A stretch of DNA of 64,000 bases from Rhododendron vialii (lineage: Eukaryota; Streptophyta; Magnoliopsida; Ericales; Ericaceae): NCBI RefSeq assembly GCF_030253575.1, contig NC_080561.1, positions 9,334,501 through 9,398,500 on the forward strand. The letters are read 5' to 3'. The notes beneath the pieces are model-generated. The model searched no databases, was not told the origin of the DNA, and worked only from the letters and a program-made list of their open reading frames with translations. A program made the position numbers and the translations under genes. Below are positions 44,953 to 56,737 of this stretch, in pieces (the first letter of the stretch is position 1; every line of letters starts with the position of its first letter).

Positions 44953-46077
44953 CCAAGAACTTTTAGCGATGGTAGTAAAACCGCCGTTAATAGCCAGAAA
45001 CCTTCACCGGCGGTAATTTACTGCCGTTTTTTGTATTTTTGACAATTGTTTTGCCAGCGGAAAATTTACTAGCGATAATTTACTTTAACAAGCGGGGTTT
45101 TGGGACTGTTACCGGCAGTTTTAATGCCACTTTTTTTGAACAGCAAAAAAAAATTTCATTAATCTTGAAATTATTGCAAGACTAATAGGAGCAAGGAAAT
45201 AACGTCTTGTTTAGAAGAACAATCAGTCAAATCCGAGACCCAATAACTAAATTGGCAAGAAGTGAATTCAGAACACCCAATAGAACGAAGCCCCTCTAAA
45301 GGCCGAAGCCCAATCACCCAAAATGGGTCTAAAAACCCAGATCACAACAATTAAGAGCAAAAGGCCTAATATGCCCAAATCATACAATAATGAACATCAA
45401 TGGGCCAAACCCAATCCAAGAGGAGCCAAGCCTGGCCCAACCCCCGAACCTAACCCTAACCAAAACACAGCAACCACACACCACTGTCGCCCAAAGCAAC
45501 CGCCGACCACCATACCCAAACAAACAACCACCACCTGAAAACCCGAAGCAAGTCGCAATCAAAACCACCAGACCCGTAGCCAATGACCAGCACCATCGCC
45601 CACCGGAATGGTCAGAAAACAACAGCCCACCACCAACACGAAATCACCCTTTGAAGCTTTGAGCACAACTGAAAACAGTAAGCCCAGATCTAGCGGCCAC
45701 ACCAGCTCACCATATGCAATTTCCCAACGTTGATGGCCGCACCTCGCCGTTGAGCAGAACCGATAACACCAACTGTGATAGCCGGCGGTACGATCGGAGC
45801 AAAAAACACACAATCCTCCCTCCAACCCCAAGACCACACCTCGCCGTTGAGCAGAACCGGCTACACCAATTGTTATTACCGACGGCACGATCGGAGAAGA
45901 GGACGAGGTGGGAAGGGAGTCTGTGGCCAAAAGGGCAGTTAGACGCATGGAACTGCAAAGTGCCTCCCCCCGGCGGCGGAGGAGGATGTTGAAGCCGAAG
46001 GGTTTTTTTTTTTTTGGGGGGGGGGGGGGGTTACAGAGCCGATTTTAATGCCGCTGATGCAAAAATTTAGCGTAGTG
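44953..46077. mobile_element. Truncated CACTA element with nested LINE
   Basis: As at 33.7k. The LINE (45,132-46,042, minus) lies between 13-bp repeats TTTTAATGCCACT and TTTTAATGCCGCT; the CACTA right end TTTAGCGTAGTG ends at 46,077. A T11/G15-type homopolymer run sits at about 46,004-46,031. Confidence 0.7.
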
Positions 46078-47700
46078 TATTGAAAATTTAAATTTTTTAC
46101 CATTGAACATATATTATCCAAACTTAATGATTTGTGGTTATCAAATTCTACTGTCCCGTGGTGCGCGCAAACTGGCCCAGAAACTACGTTACCAAAAAAA
46201 CCTACTGTTAAAAGGAGGAAAAAGTTGTGATTTGAATGGGGTTGCATCATACGTGGGACAATTTCATTAGAATTGTGAGGTCAAAGTCACAAAATAAATC
46301 AATTGATCTGATTAATAAGGAATAAATTTACAAAACCTTTTTCCCTAAAATTAATTGGCACGTCCTCATTGGTACGTGTAGAAGTCTAGGAACGAGAGAA
46401 AATTAGGGAATACACTAAACTCTTAATTAGGCTGTGTTCTTAAACTTAACTTAAAATGAGTTAACTTGTCATTATTTGATTTTTTTTTACATTTCTTAGT
46501 TTTGCATCAAATTTTTGTGGAATACTGATTCGTTTCGACGTGAGGAACTGGAAAAGTATTTTTTTTACTTTTATCCAAATATTTTGAGAAATAATCACTT
46601 ATTTCTCAAAATAATTTAACTTTTTTTTTTGATCGGCAAAAAATGAATTTTATTAAAAAACGGGGAAAGGGGAAGGATTCAACAAACAGTTGGATAATTC
46701 ACCACAAGGCAAAGCCCATAACATCCAAAGGTCGACCAAGGTCCACATCAAATAATACAATAAAGCTCAACCCAACACCCAAATAAATCAAGGAAAGCCC
46801 AAACACCTAAATCTGGTCGAAGCCTCGACCGGCCCACCCAAACCATCCCACAAAACCCTAACTACACTGGCAGCCACTGTTGTACAGACCACCAAACCCT
46901 ACCCTCGCCGTTAAGCCAAGCCGGCCTCTCCCAGATGTAGAGACCAGCAGCAGGACTTATTTCACTTTTTCTGCTAAAAAGTGGTTATTTCTAAAAATAA
47001 TTGGGTAAAAGTACAAATTTTTTACTTTTTCAATTTCTCTCGTCTAGACGAATTAATAATACATATAAGTTTGGCGCAAAACTAACAAAATACGAAAAAA
47101 ATTCAAAATTTAGAAAAATTTGTTAATTGGCTATTGACGGGAGTGGAAATCAACTAGTTTCCCACTACCCTCACAAAATCTCGAAAAAAATATTTAGCGG
47201 TCTTGAAACACCGTCACGTGGGGCACTGCCATACATGTTTGTGGGGCTCAGTAGTACAAAGTATATCGACTCCACAGAAACGTGTGGCGGATTAGGGTGT
47301 TGGAACACTGCGCGACCACTGAATAATTACTCCACAATTTAACCCAACACCACCGACTGGTCCGTTAATTCCAACTAATTAACCCAAATTCACGTTATTT
47401 GTTTCGATTAGGAAATACATACTTTGTTAACCATCCCAAATTACTTTTGGTCTGCAAAAACTCAACGGAATTTTTGGATCGAAAAATAAAATACTTTCTT
47501 GGAAATTTTTTAGAATTTTTTTTACACCAAATTAAAGAACAAATCAAGCACTTCATATTGATGCAAAGAAAATCAAAAAATGATACACGACGTAATTTTT
47601 TTTTCCCAAGAAATTACAATTCTTTTTGTAGGGAATAAGTAACCGCAGACGGAGATAGTACACTACTACTCTAGTAAGTATATACATAGCCTACTTTCTG
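46078..47700. other. Type I upstream block of NAC-E
   Basis: Matches 1-1,300, including the retroelement at 46,623-46,954. No gene seen. Confidence 0.75.
46623..46954 (-). mobile_element. Upstream retroelement, third copy
   Basis: Same site and ACTT flanks as 288-629, so it was copied with the unit rather than inserted anew. Confidence 0.75.
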
Positions 47701-47704
47701 TTGT

Positions 47705-47823
47705 CCTATATATATCCCATCACATTACCTGGACTAACAATGTGAGATCAGAGAGAGAGAGAGCCAAAGATTAGAGTGAGAGGAGAGAGAGAGAGTAGAG
47801 TGGTGAGAGATCAAGAACAAGAC
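47705..47823 (+). promoter_or_regulatory. NAC-E core promoter and leader
   Basis: TATA box CTATATATATCCC at 47,705-47,717 and a GA-rich leader, still intact although the gene is dead. Confidence 0.6.
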
Positions 47824-48996
47824 ATGAGCGTACCATTGGGATATAAGTTTACGCCTACAGACCAAGAACTTGTTATCGACTATCTTGAGAGCAAGTCCAA
47901 GGGTAAAGCCTTGCCTTGCGACGTCATTTTCGAGCATGAGATTTACGGGACTGGAAACAAAGCTCCGTGGCAGATTTTCATCGAAAACGACCCGTGGACA
48001 GAAAGCAGCGTCTACGTTCTCTCCAAGTTGATCAAGGCCAAAGGCAACGACAAACGGATAGCTAGAATGGCCGACTGTGGCTCGTGGCACAGAGAGACCG
48101 GTCCTGAACCAATATACGATGAACAGACCGATCCTAAACTGATAGGGTACAAGAGGACGACGTGTTTTCGGACCACGGACGAATCAGGAGCGATGGAAAA
48201 AGGCCGTTGAATCATGCATGAGTTCGAACAATGGCCTAAAGGAGAATATGTCCTTTGTAGGATAAAAAGAAAATACGACTCAAAAGACACCAAGATATTT
48301 CCGAGGAAAATAAAGTGCACCAAGAAATCTACGGGGAGAGCAGAGAAAGTTGAGGCGGCTGCTGGTGCTTGTGATGCTGATGTTATGCTCTGAAAACCCG
48401 CAAAGCGTACTAGGAAGGAGTCTGAGGAAGAACAAAAGATGGAAGCACCAGAAACAGAAACTGTTTCTTACTCGCGAGAACTTTCGGAGGCGGAGAAGGA
48501 AGAAAATCATTCGTGGATGCTTTCCGACATGGATGCAGATCTTGAAGAACAAGTTCCTATGTTGGAGTAGCTACGAAGTTTCGGTCTTGATTTTGATGTG
48601 TCAGTCCCTCAAATCCTATCTTGGCTTTCCCTGACACCTTTCTCTGAAGAATTTTCGGAAGCGGAGAAGCAAGAAAACTATTCACAAATGCTTCTTGACA
48701 TGGATGCGGATCTTGAAGAACAAGTTCCTATATTGAAGTCGGAGTAGCTAACAAGTTTTGGTTTTGATTTTGATGCCTTGGACCCTCATACCCTATCCGA
48801 GCTTGCCCCAACACCTTTCTTAGAAGATATTTTGGAAGTGGAGAGACAGGGAAATAACTCGCAAAGGCTTTCGGACATGGATGCGGATCTTGAAGAACTA
48901 GTTTCCATATTGCAGTGGGAGCCGCTACCAAGTTTCGATCTCGATTTTGATGCGTTGGGCCCTCAAGTTGTGGCTGATAAATGTTTCCTTGTTTGA
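47824..48996 (+). pseudogene. NAC-E, type I NAC pseudogene with four nonsense codons and no frameshift
   Basis: From the ATG (47,824) to the final stop (48,994-48,996) one frame of 391 codons is kept with no net indel. It is interrupted by TGA at 48,208-48,210 (TGG in paralogues, in RWIMHEF), TGA at 48,391-48,393 (TGG), TAG at 48,568-48,570 (CAG) and TAG at 48,745-48,747 (CAG). The NAC subdomains are recognisable (PLGYKFTPTDQELV, EYVLCRIK). The first 128 codons could still make a truncated NAC domain. The C-terminal repeats are of the EEQVPMLE type, as in NAC-A. Confidence 0.9.
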
Positions 48997-49177
48997 TTTG
49001 TTAGTTTTGCATTTCTTTCGCAAGTTGATATCGTTGGAATCCCAAAGCATGAGTTCTCTTTGTGAGACTGTGTTTATATCAAAAGTTAACAGTCCCGTAT
49101 TTGATTTTTATTTACGTATTGATATTTTTACAGTCCATAAAAATGTATAGTGAACGTGATAGTGTGCGTATTTAACA

Positions 49178-49259
49178 ATGAGTTTTCTTCGAGTTGTTGA
49201 GAGCTCATTTTTTGTTTTGGAAAAAAAAAAGAGCTCTCAACAGCTCGAAGAAAACTCAT
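49178..49259. repeat. 29-bp inverted repeat (hairpin), second copy
   Basis: Arms 49,178-49,206 and 49,231-49,259, complementary except for one C/T difference that would form G-U in RNA. Confidence 0.85.
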
Positions 49260-49589
49260 CGAGAGCTCATTTCGTGGGAGCACATCCCTTGATAGCATCC
49301 CAAGCTTGATGTAACTCTGGTTTTTCCTCTGCCCAATAAGGCGTACCAAGAGTGTGCGCGAGGAAGACACATTATATGTGGATGCTATGCTAGACCAGAT
49401 GCTAATTCTAATAAGAAATATTGACAATTCTCAACCTGCATTACTCAATTTTGGCTTCTTGATATGATTTTGATTAAACAGGATTTTGAAAACAACTAGC
49501 TTGATGGCGGCATCCCTTCAACGCTAGCACTAGCCTCATATTCGTTTCGACACAGAGACTCATTGACATGTTATTTTGTTTCTTAATGG

Positions 49590-49848
49590 TAGATTCTCAA
49601 TCTTCAGATTGAGTCTCACATTGGCAGCGTAAATGATCTGGCCTTTGCAATTCCGCGTAATAAACTTCTGGTTGTTACCTGTGGAGATGGAAAAACGATT
49701 AAGGCAACTTTCGACGCCCGACTCTCCTATAGTTATATTGTTTCCAATCCAGCATTATACCCTATCCGTATCCATAGCCGTAGATGTTGGTATGGCTCTC
49801 CTGTTTTTTCTGTTTGCCTTCATGTCAGGGAAAACATTCTTGTAACGG
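49590..49848 (+). pseudogene. TOPLESS-like WD40 fragment (TPL-5)
   Basis: Nearly identical to TPL-1: IESHIGSVNDLAFA, NKLLVVTCGDGKTIK, HGSPVFSVCLHVREN. Not cut by CACTA, as in unit 1. Confidence 0.6.
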
Positions 49849-50292
49849 AAAGATGAAATTATGGACATATCACTTCGTAATTTTGTTACAATTTGATCTC
49901 CACAAATGGACAATCGGTTCTACATAGTAACTATTGCATTCGTTGATTTTAAATTTCTGAAACCGTATGGCACTCCCATGATTCGTTTCGATTAGTAGAA
50001 TGGCACGGTATTGGCTTCATCAACGAAAAACTATCAGTCGTCGCAAGCTCATAAAACTCCTTGATTTATTGTCGTAACTTAGGTCAGTTCAGTAATCATG
50101 CCAAGGGGATCTAAACCAAATTCCTGTTGAACCATTCAATGGATTTCCAGATAGAATATGCTTTTGTAGTCACAAATCCGCCCTATCTCTAACATTGGTA
50201 GCTGACATGGAAGATTTAGCTTTCCTCAATATACACATATTGAAGATGAGGCCTTGAACCCTTTCTGTACCCTAGTAGCGCATAAAGAATTG

Positions 50293-52311
50293 TCAGGTAA
50301 AAAGCATGCAAACATAATTACAGAAGCACATACACACAAATAAGAAAGCTAGTGTTTCTTTTATCTCTTCTTTTGAGGGTGCAATAGGAAGGATCTTTCT
50401 TACAGTTTTGTTACTCAATACATGGAAAGCATCCTCACGATCCCACACTATGCTACGTCTCCCAAGCTCATTGGGTGTCTCTTGGTGTACAATTCTTCTT
50501 CCCAGGCTCATTGGGTGACTCTTTGTGTACAATTCTTCTAGCCATGTCGCGGAGCAGTTGATCCATAATCAACTTATTCCCTTCTCCAATTGTTATGAGG
50601 CCTCTATCCACAAGGTTTTCAATTCCAACTGTTGTATAGAAATTACATTCATCCAACATTTTGACCACATATTCCTTGTCCTTCCCAACAAAAAATGAAG
50701 CAATGTGGAGGAATAATTTCCTGTCGTGATCATCTTGTAAGGACATAAAGCTAATTGCCAGTGTTTATAGGATCTGATTTCCAGTGAATGATTCCATTTC
50801 TTCCAATGAAGTCTCTTATTCCTCTGCACTTCTATCACGGAGAGAAGAACCCAACAGTTTAAGAGCATGAGGGAGTCCTTTGCACTGTCGGAGTACACTT
50901 TTTGAGTACTCCATGAAACCTTCAATAGGATGTGCTTGTCTAAAGGCATGCCAACTGAAGAGCCGCAGTGACTCATTATAATCAATTTCTTTAACCTTAA
51001 AGGTCTGGTCAACTTTATATGGTTTCAGCAGTTTCTCATAACGCTTTGTTATAATAACCTTACTTCCTGGACAAAAGCAGTCTCGCATTCCAAGTACTGC
51101 ATTCAAGTGATCCAGTTGATCCACATTGTCAAGAACAACGAGAACCCTTCTGTAACTTACTGCATTTTTAATCTTAATCATTCCTTCATCAACACTGCCA
51201 ATTTTTAGTTTTCCACACCTCGAAATATCTGAAAGTAGTTGTTCTTGTAAATGTACCAAACCATTGGGCTGTTTAGAAGTCTCTCTAATATCATAAAGAA
51301 AGCTAATGCATTCAAACTTGTCAAAATTTGAGTTATAGACAGTTTTGGCAATGGTTGTCTTCCCTATTCCACCAATCCCGGCGAACACCCCAATGCTAGC
51401 ATCAGTTGCCCCATTTTGTAACCAATAATTTATGCTCTCAACTCGAGAATCAATTCCAATCTGATATTGGGTAACACCTAAGACCCCTACGATTTAGTTT
51501 GTTCGAGATCTCTTTGATAATTTCCTGGATGAACTTCGATTCATGCCTACAGATTTTGATCAACAAAACAAAAAACAAAAGAGCAGAGTAAGAATTTCAT
51601 GTTTCTTACAAACACATGGAAAGGGAAACTATCAAGAAAGCTACCAGCCGCTAGAACAATATTTCTAGACTGATTTCGATCTCTTTTCTAATTAACATGT
51701 ATCCTGTTCCTGTCAGAATCTTTATGTAAATACTGCAAAACTATGTGTGGGCAACATCTGAATGAAATTACGGGCACATACAGCCCAATGGTGCCTTATA
51801 AAGAATTCCGGGACATTTACCCATCAGATTGATTTTGCAAGACCATCCCTCTTAATTTTGCAACTTCCCTAAGACATGCTCTCCACCTCTCCACGTTTTC
51901 CATCAAATCCTTTCCCTTCCATCTGTTGCTGAAATGAATTGTTCTTCATGATTAGCAAACGCTTCTCCGAAACTCCCAGTCTGCTTCCCAACTTCAGATG
52001 GATCCACATTGTAGTACACCGGCAATATTCTGTGTCCAACTGCCTTCCAGCGTTGGAGAACATCTAGAAGTTCATCAAGGTAGGCACCGTCCCGAAGAAG
52101 CATAGCCTTTCGAGAAGACAATTACTGAAACACTGGATTCTTCGGTGGCTCGTTGACATTCTGACTGCATATTGTGCCCTCTCTCAATTCCATCATCTGC
52201 TCGACAAGTGTGAATTCCAGAGCGAACCAGCGCTGTATAAAGGTGATCTGAAAAGTTGATACTAGTGTCATCGCTGGAGCTTAAGAACACCTGGTAAGTA
52301 CACTGACACAT
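50293..52311 (-). pseudogene. TNL-3, TIR-NBS(-LRR) pseudogene
   Basis: The most complete TNL copy. TIR start at 52,311, with the same 4-bp TAGG insertion as TNL-2 near 52,080. NB-ARC from about 51,486, with GIGGIGKTT, KIGSVDEGM, RRVLVVLDNVD, GSKVIITKR and GLPHALKLLGSSL. Stop TAA near 50,830 where TNL-2 has TGG, and the shared TAA after GNQIL. Then ARC2-like LFLHIASFFVGKDKEYVVKM and LIMDQLLRDMARRIV, where the usual M-H-D-type motif is MDQ. A 40-bp tandem duplication at 50,461-50,540 shifts frame. No LRR follows. Confidence 0.85.
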
Positions 52312-53645
52312 GGAAGAGGAGGTTTTTTTGTGTCCTCATAGCAGTTACTGGACAAATATCTGGAAGAAATGCAATTTCTGTTCAGTTGAAAGGGCACTAG
52401 GCTTGTAGTTTCACTTATTTGGATAGCTAAAGAAAGATATAAGTAATGGTGGAAAAAAGATGGAAAATAAACAAAAGGACGAATCTTTATCGGGTCCAGT
52501 TTGTTTCTCACCAAATCTCATCACTTTTAGCAAGACTTGGTATGAAACTACAACCCTTTCTCTTCTCTTCCTTTCTCACAAGCAAAAGCCAGTGGACGGA
52601 AGCAAAAAAAGCATAAACTGAGCATAACACAAACTAGCACAAATGTGAAACAGAAAAGAAGACGACGATCAACAACAAGAAGTAGCGAGATTGCGAAAAT
52701 TACCCGACCGATCAATCGGAACCCTAATTGGCTATGCTCTGTTATCGACTGGGAAAAAAACCTGTAGGACTGCCACTCTTGGATTATGCATCTTCTAGGT
52801 TTAACCATGGAGTAATTCAGGGAGGAGTTGAACTGAACACTCTTTAACCGTAATTCCAAACAAAATAATTTTTCCTTTCCGCGTTTCCAAACACGGTAAT
52901 TTGTTTGCAATTATGAAAGATGTTACAAGATGACGAAGCAAATAATAAAATCTAAAAAGTATGATATTCCAATATTTATTTAAATCTTTGTTTTTTATCT
53001 AATGAAGTAACTCTCCATGTTCCTATTACATCTCTCTCTCTCTCTCTCCCTCTCTCTCTCTCTCTCAATGAAAAAATAAAAAAATTAGAAAATTAGGGAT
53101 GATTAATACTCCTCATATAAAACTAAATCGCTTTTGTATTTGCTTGCTTAAAAATGAATGTGTACATTTGTCTTGCGTACATTAAGTTTTTGAAAATAAT
53201 ACCTTTATTTCCGGCTGCTGCTTTTGTCACTTCATTTTTTTGTTAACGCCACTCCTCTGCAAATGTATTTTTGATGCAAAATAACCTTGCAGAGGAGTGG
53301 CGTTAACAAAAAAGGGAGTGACAAAATCATTTCCCTTATTTCCATGCCTTCCGATTACTTTATTGCGTTTCAAAAGAAAAAATTATACTAAACGGGTATT
53401 GTGGATTACTTCTTTTTTTTTTTTTATCCTTATTCGAATTTTTTTTTTTTTTTGCATTTGTTAGCATTGTTCAATCCATGCCTTCCGATTGACAGCAATT
53501 CATTTGCAAAAAGTGTTTCAATATTCATGAAACAAGCACAGAGTTTGTAAACGGGGTATTCCTAATTAAGTTCAAAATGTATATTGAAAATTTAAATTCT
53601 TTACCATTGAACGAATAATATCCACAATTATTGATTGGTGGTTAT
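52312..53645. other. TNL-3 upstream region, CT tract and spacer
   Basis: Nearly identical to 37,163-37,967 plus 40,938-41,433 without the MULE. Contains the interrupted CT microsatellite (53,031-53,067) and the palindromic MITE (about 53,225-53,330). No gene seen. Confidence 0.6.
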
Positions 53646-54218
53646 TGACGGGAGTGGAAATCCACTAGTTTCCACCACCCTCACAAAATTTAGAAAAAAT
53701 ATTTAGCGGTCTTGAAACATCGTCACGTGAGGTTCTGTCATACATGTTTGCGTGGGGCTCAGTAGTACAAAGTATATTGACTCCACAAAAACGTGTGATG
53801 AATTAGGGTGTTGCGACGCTGCACGACCACTGCATAATTGCTCCACAATTTAACCCAACATCACCGACTGGTCCGTTAATTCCAAATAAATAACCCAAAG
53901 TCACGTTTTTGGTTTCGATTAGGAAATACATACTTTGTACTACTCAACCATCCCAAATTACTTTTCCTTTGCAAAAAGTCAACGGAATTTTTGGATCGAA
54001 AAATAAAATATTTTCATGGAAATTTTTTAGAATTTTTTTACACCAAATTAAAGAACAAATCAAGCACTTTATATTGATGCAAAGAAATTCAAAAAATGAT
54101 ACACGACGTATTTTTTTTCCGAGAAATTACAATTCTTTTCGTAGGGAACAAGTAACCGCGGACGGAGATAGTACACTACTACTCTAGTAAGTACATACAT
54201 AGCCGACTTTCTATTGTC

Positions 54219-54340
54219 CTATATATATCCTATCACATTACCTGGACTAACAACGTGAGATCAGAGAGAGAGAGAGCCAAAGATTAGAGAGAGAGGAGAG
54301 AGAGAGAGAGAGTAGAGTGGTGAGAGATCAAGAACAAAAC
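54219..54340 (+). promoter_or_regulatory. NAC-F core promoter and leader
   Basis: TATA box CTATATATATCC at 54,219-54,230, GA-rich leader, ATG at 54,341. Confidence 0.65.
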
Positions 54341-55744
54341 ATGAGCGTACCAGTGGGTTATAAGTTTACGCCTACAGACCAAGAACTTGTTCTCGACTAT
54401 CTTGAGAGCAAGTCCAAGGGTAAAGCCCTGCCTTGCGATGTCGTTTTCGAGCGCGAGATTTACGGGACCGGAAACAAAGCCCCGTGGCAGATTTTCACCA
54501 AGAACGACCCGTGGGAAGAAGGCAGCGTCTACGTTCTCACGAAGCTGATCAATGCCACCGGTAGCGACAAACGGACAGCTAGAACAGCCGGTTGTGGCTC
54601 GTGGCACGGAGAGACCGGTCCTGTACGAATACTCGACAAAAAGCGTCGTGTGATTGGGTACAAGAGGATGCTGCGTTTTCGGATCAAGAACGGATCGGGA
54701 GCGATGGACGAGAGCGGGGAAGGAGGCCGTTGGATCATGCACGAGTTCTCTTTGTATGGCGGTAATGGTACTACTTCGACTAGGAATAAGCAATCGCCTA
54801 AAGGATCAGAATATGTTCTTTGTAGGATAAAGAAAATATATAACTCAAAAGACAACAAGAAATCTCCGAAGAAAGTAAAGAATGTTGAGGTCCCGAGGCC
54901 TGCAAAGCGTGCGAGGAAGGAGGTGTTTGAGCAAGAACAGAAGGTGGAAGCACTGGAAACAGAAAATATAGTTCCTTACTCGCAAGAACTTTTTGAAGCG
55001 GAGAAGGAAGGACATTATTCACAGATACTTTCCGACGTGGATGCGGATCTTGAACAACTACGTCCTATGCTGGAATCGGAGCAGCTAGCAATAAGTATCG
55101 GTCCTGATTTTGATGCGTCGGACCCCCGAACCCTATCTTGGCTTCCCCCAATTCCTTTCTCGGAAGAATTTTCAGAAGCGGAGGAGCAAGGAAATTATTC
55201 GCAAATGCTTTTTGACATGGATGCGGATCTTGATTTCGATGCGCTAGACCCTCAAGCCCTATCTGGGCTTGTCCAAACACCTTCCTCGGAAGAACTTTCA
55301 GAAGCGAAGAAGCAAGAAAATTATTCGCAAATGCTTTTTGACATGGATGCGGATCTTGATTTTGATGTGTTGGACCCTCAAGCCCTATCTGGACTTGCCC
55401 AAACACCTTTCTCGGAAGAACTTTCGGAAGCGGAAAAGCAAGGAAATTATTCACAAATGCTTTCTTCCATGTCGGATGCGGATCTTCATGAGGAACTAGT
55501 TTCTATATTGGAGTCAGAGCAGCTACCAAGTAGTATCGGTCTTGATTCTTGGCTTCCCGGCCCGACAGTGCCAACACCTTTCTTTGAAGAATTTTCAGAC
55601 GCGGAGGAGCAAGGAATTTATTCGCAGATGCTTTCTAACGTTGATGCGGATACTGTAGAACTAGTTCCTATATTGGAGTACTTGGAGCAGCTACCAAGTT
55701 TCAGTCTTGATTTTGATGCGTTGAGCGAGGAATGGAGCTTGTAA
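54341..55744 (+). CDS. NAC-F, intact type II NAC transcription factor with acidic C-terminal repeats
   Basis: 467 codons, intronless, start chosen as for NAC-C. NAC domain (residues about 4-163) with PVGYKFTPTDQELVLDYL, GTGNKAPWQIF, GCGSWHGETG, VIGYKRMLRF, RWIMHEFSL and EYVLCRIKK; basic stretch at about 172-194 (KKSPKKVK, RPAKRARK). Five acidic repeats follow (YSQML, DMDADLDFDALD), ending SEEWSL. It differs from NAC-C by one inserted residue (LAISIG) and scattered substitutions, and from NAC-D mainly in keeping the last repeat. Likely a nuclear transcriptional activator; targets unknown. The 5' leader and promoter are shared with NAC-C and NAC-D, so expression could be similar. Confidence 0.9.
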   Translation: MSVPVGYKFTPTDQELVLDYLESKSKGKALPCDVVFEREIYGTGNKAPWQIFTKNDPWEEGSVYVLTKLINATGSDKRTARTAGCGSWHGETGPVRILDKKRRVIGYKRMLRFRIKNGSGAMDESGEGGRWIMHEFSLYGGNGTTSTRNKQSPKGSEYVLCRIKKIYNSKDNKKSPKKVKNVEVPRPAKRARKEVFEQEQKVEALETENIVPYSQELFEAEKEGHYSQILSDVDADLEQLRPMLESEQLAISIGPDFDASDPRTLSWLPPIPFSEEFSEAEEQGNYSQMLFDMDADLDFDALDPQALSGLVQTPSSEELSEAKKQENYSQMLFDMDADLDFDVLDPQALSGLAQTPFSEELSEAEKQGNYSQMLSSMSDADLHEELVSILESEQLPSSIGLDSWLPGPTVPTPFFEEFSDAEEQGIYSQMLSNVDADTVELVPILEYLEQLPSFSLDFDALSEEWSL

Positions 55745-56720
55745 GAGCAAGTGCAAGCGAGTAAAAGGCCCGTTGTTTGTTGTTGGAGGGGAATGAAAAA
55801 CAAAAGAAATATGAGCAGTAGATGTTAGTTTACTAGTAGGTCATTGATCGAGCCCATCAGTCATTCATTTATAAGAAATCAATCTAAAACAGAATCGTAG
55901 ATATGGAATGTTCTTATCAGTTATGATTGTTCTATGCTTTGGAGTATAGACCTGCTTCTATTTTTCTAATGGTTTCTAATGGTTTGCTTCTTTAATTTGC
56001 CTATTGGTTTGCTTTTCTATTTGCCTGTTCTTTTGCGTTGTACGTACGTTGCACACAATCGTTAAGTACCAAAGGGATATGAAGGAGTCACTCTGTCATT
56101 TATTTCTCTCATGGTGGTTTGTGCAAATTAGATTTCGCTATTCATCCTGTCGTTGATAAAATGATGTCCGGTGGCGATGTGATGAATGGAACAAGGTTGT
56201 TGGGTGGATGAAAACAACGTACAGATGCTGGTTTCTATATTTCTTGAAAGTGTTTCGGTTTGAAGCAATAACGTTTAACTGATAGGAGCTGCAATTTTCT
56301 TACCAAATGCTCCGAGCTTGAAAGCTCCTTCATCATGGGAATTATATCTTGAAACTTTCGAAACTCAGAGCGCGGATGCTGATTTTTTTTCTGTATTAAA
56401 AATTATTGTTGCTGATAAATTTTGCCTTGCTTGATTTGTTAGTTTTTCATTTCGTTCGCAAGTTAATATATCTTGAAACGTTTGTATGAGGAAAAACAAA
56501 AAGAGAAGCAAAGGAGTGTACGTATATCCTTGGAATCTCAAAGCAAGAGGGGAGAAAGTGAACTCAACGATGAGAATGTCCCGAATGACTTCGTCTTCAG
56601 AATCAATCCTTCCCAATTTTGGCCTTCTCAATTTTGGCTAGATTCTGAATCTTTCTTGGCTCTCATCTTTCAATCAAGAAACTCATTGACCAACAGACTC
56701 ATTGACATGTTATTTTGTTT
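55745..56720 (+). other. NAC-F 3' flank
   Basis: Type II flank, shortened compared with NAC-D (about 300 bp missing near 56,555). No gene seen. Confidence 0.5.
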
Positions 56721-56737
56721 CTAAAGGGTAAATTCTT

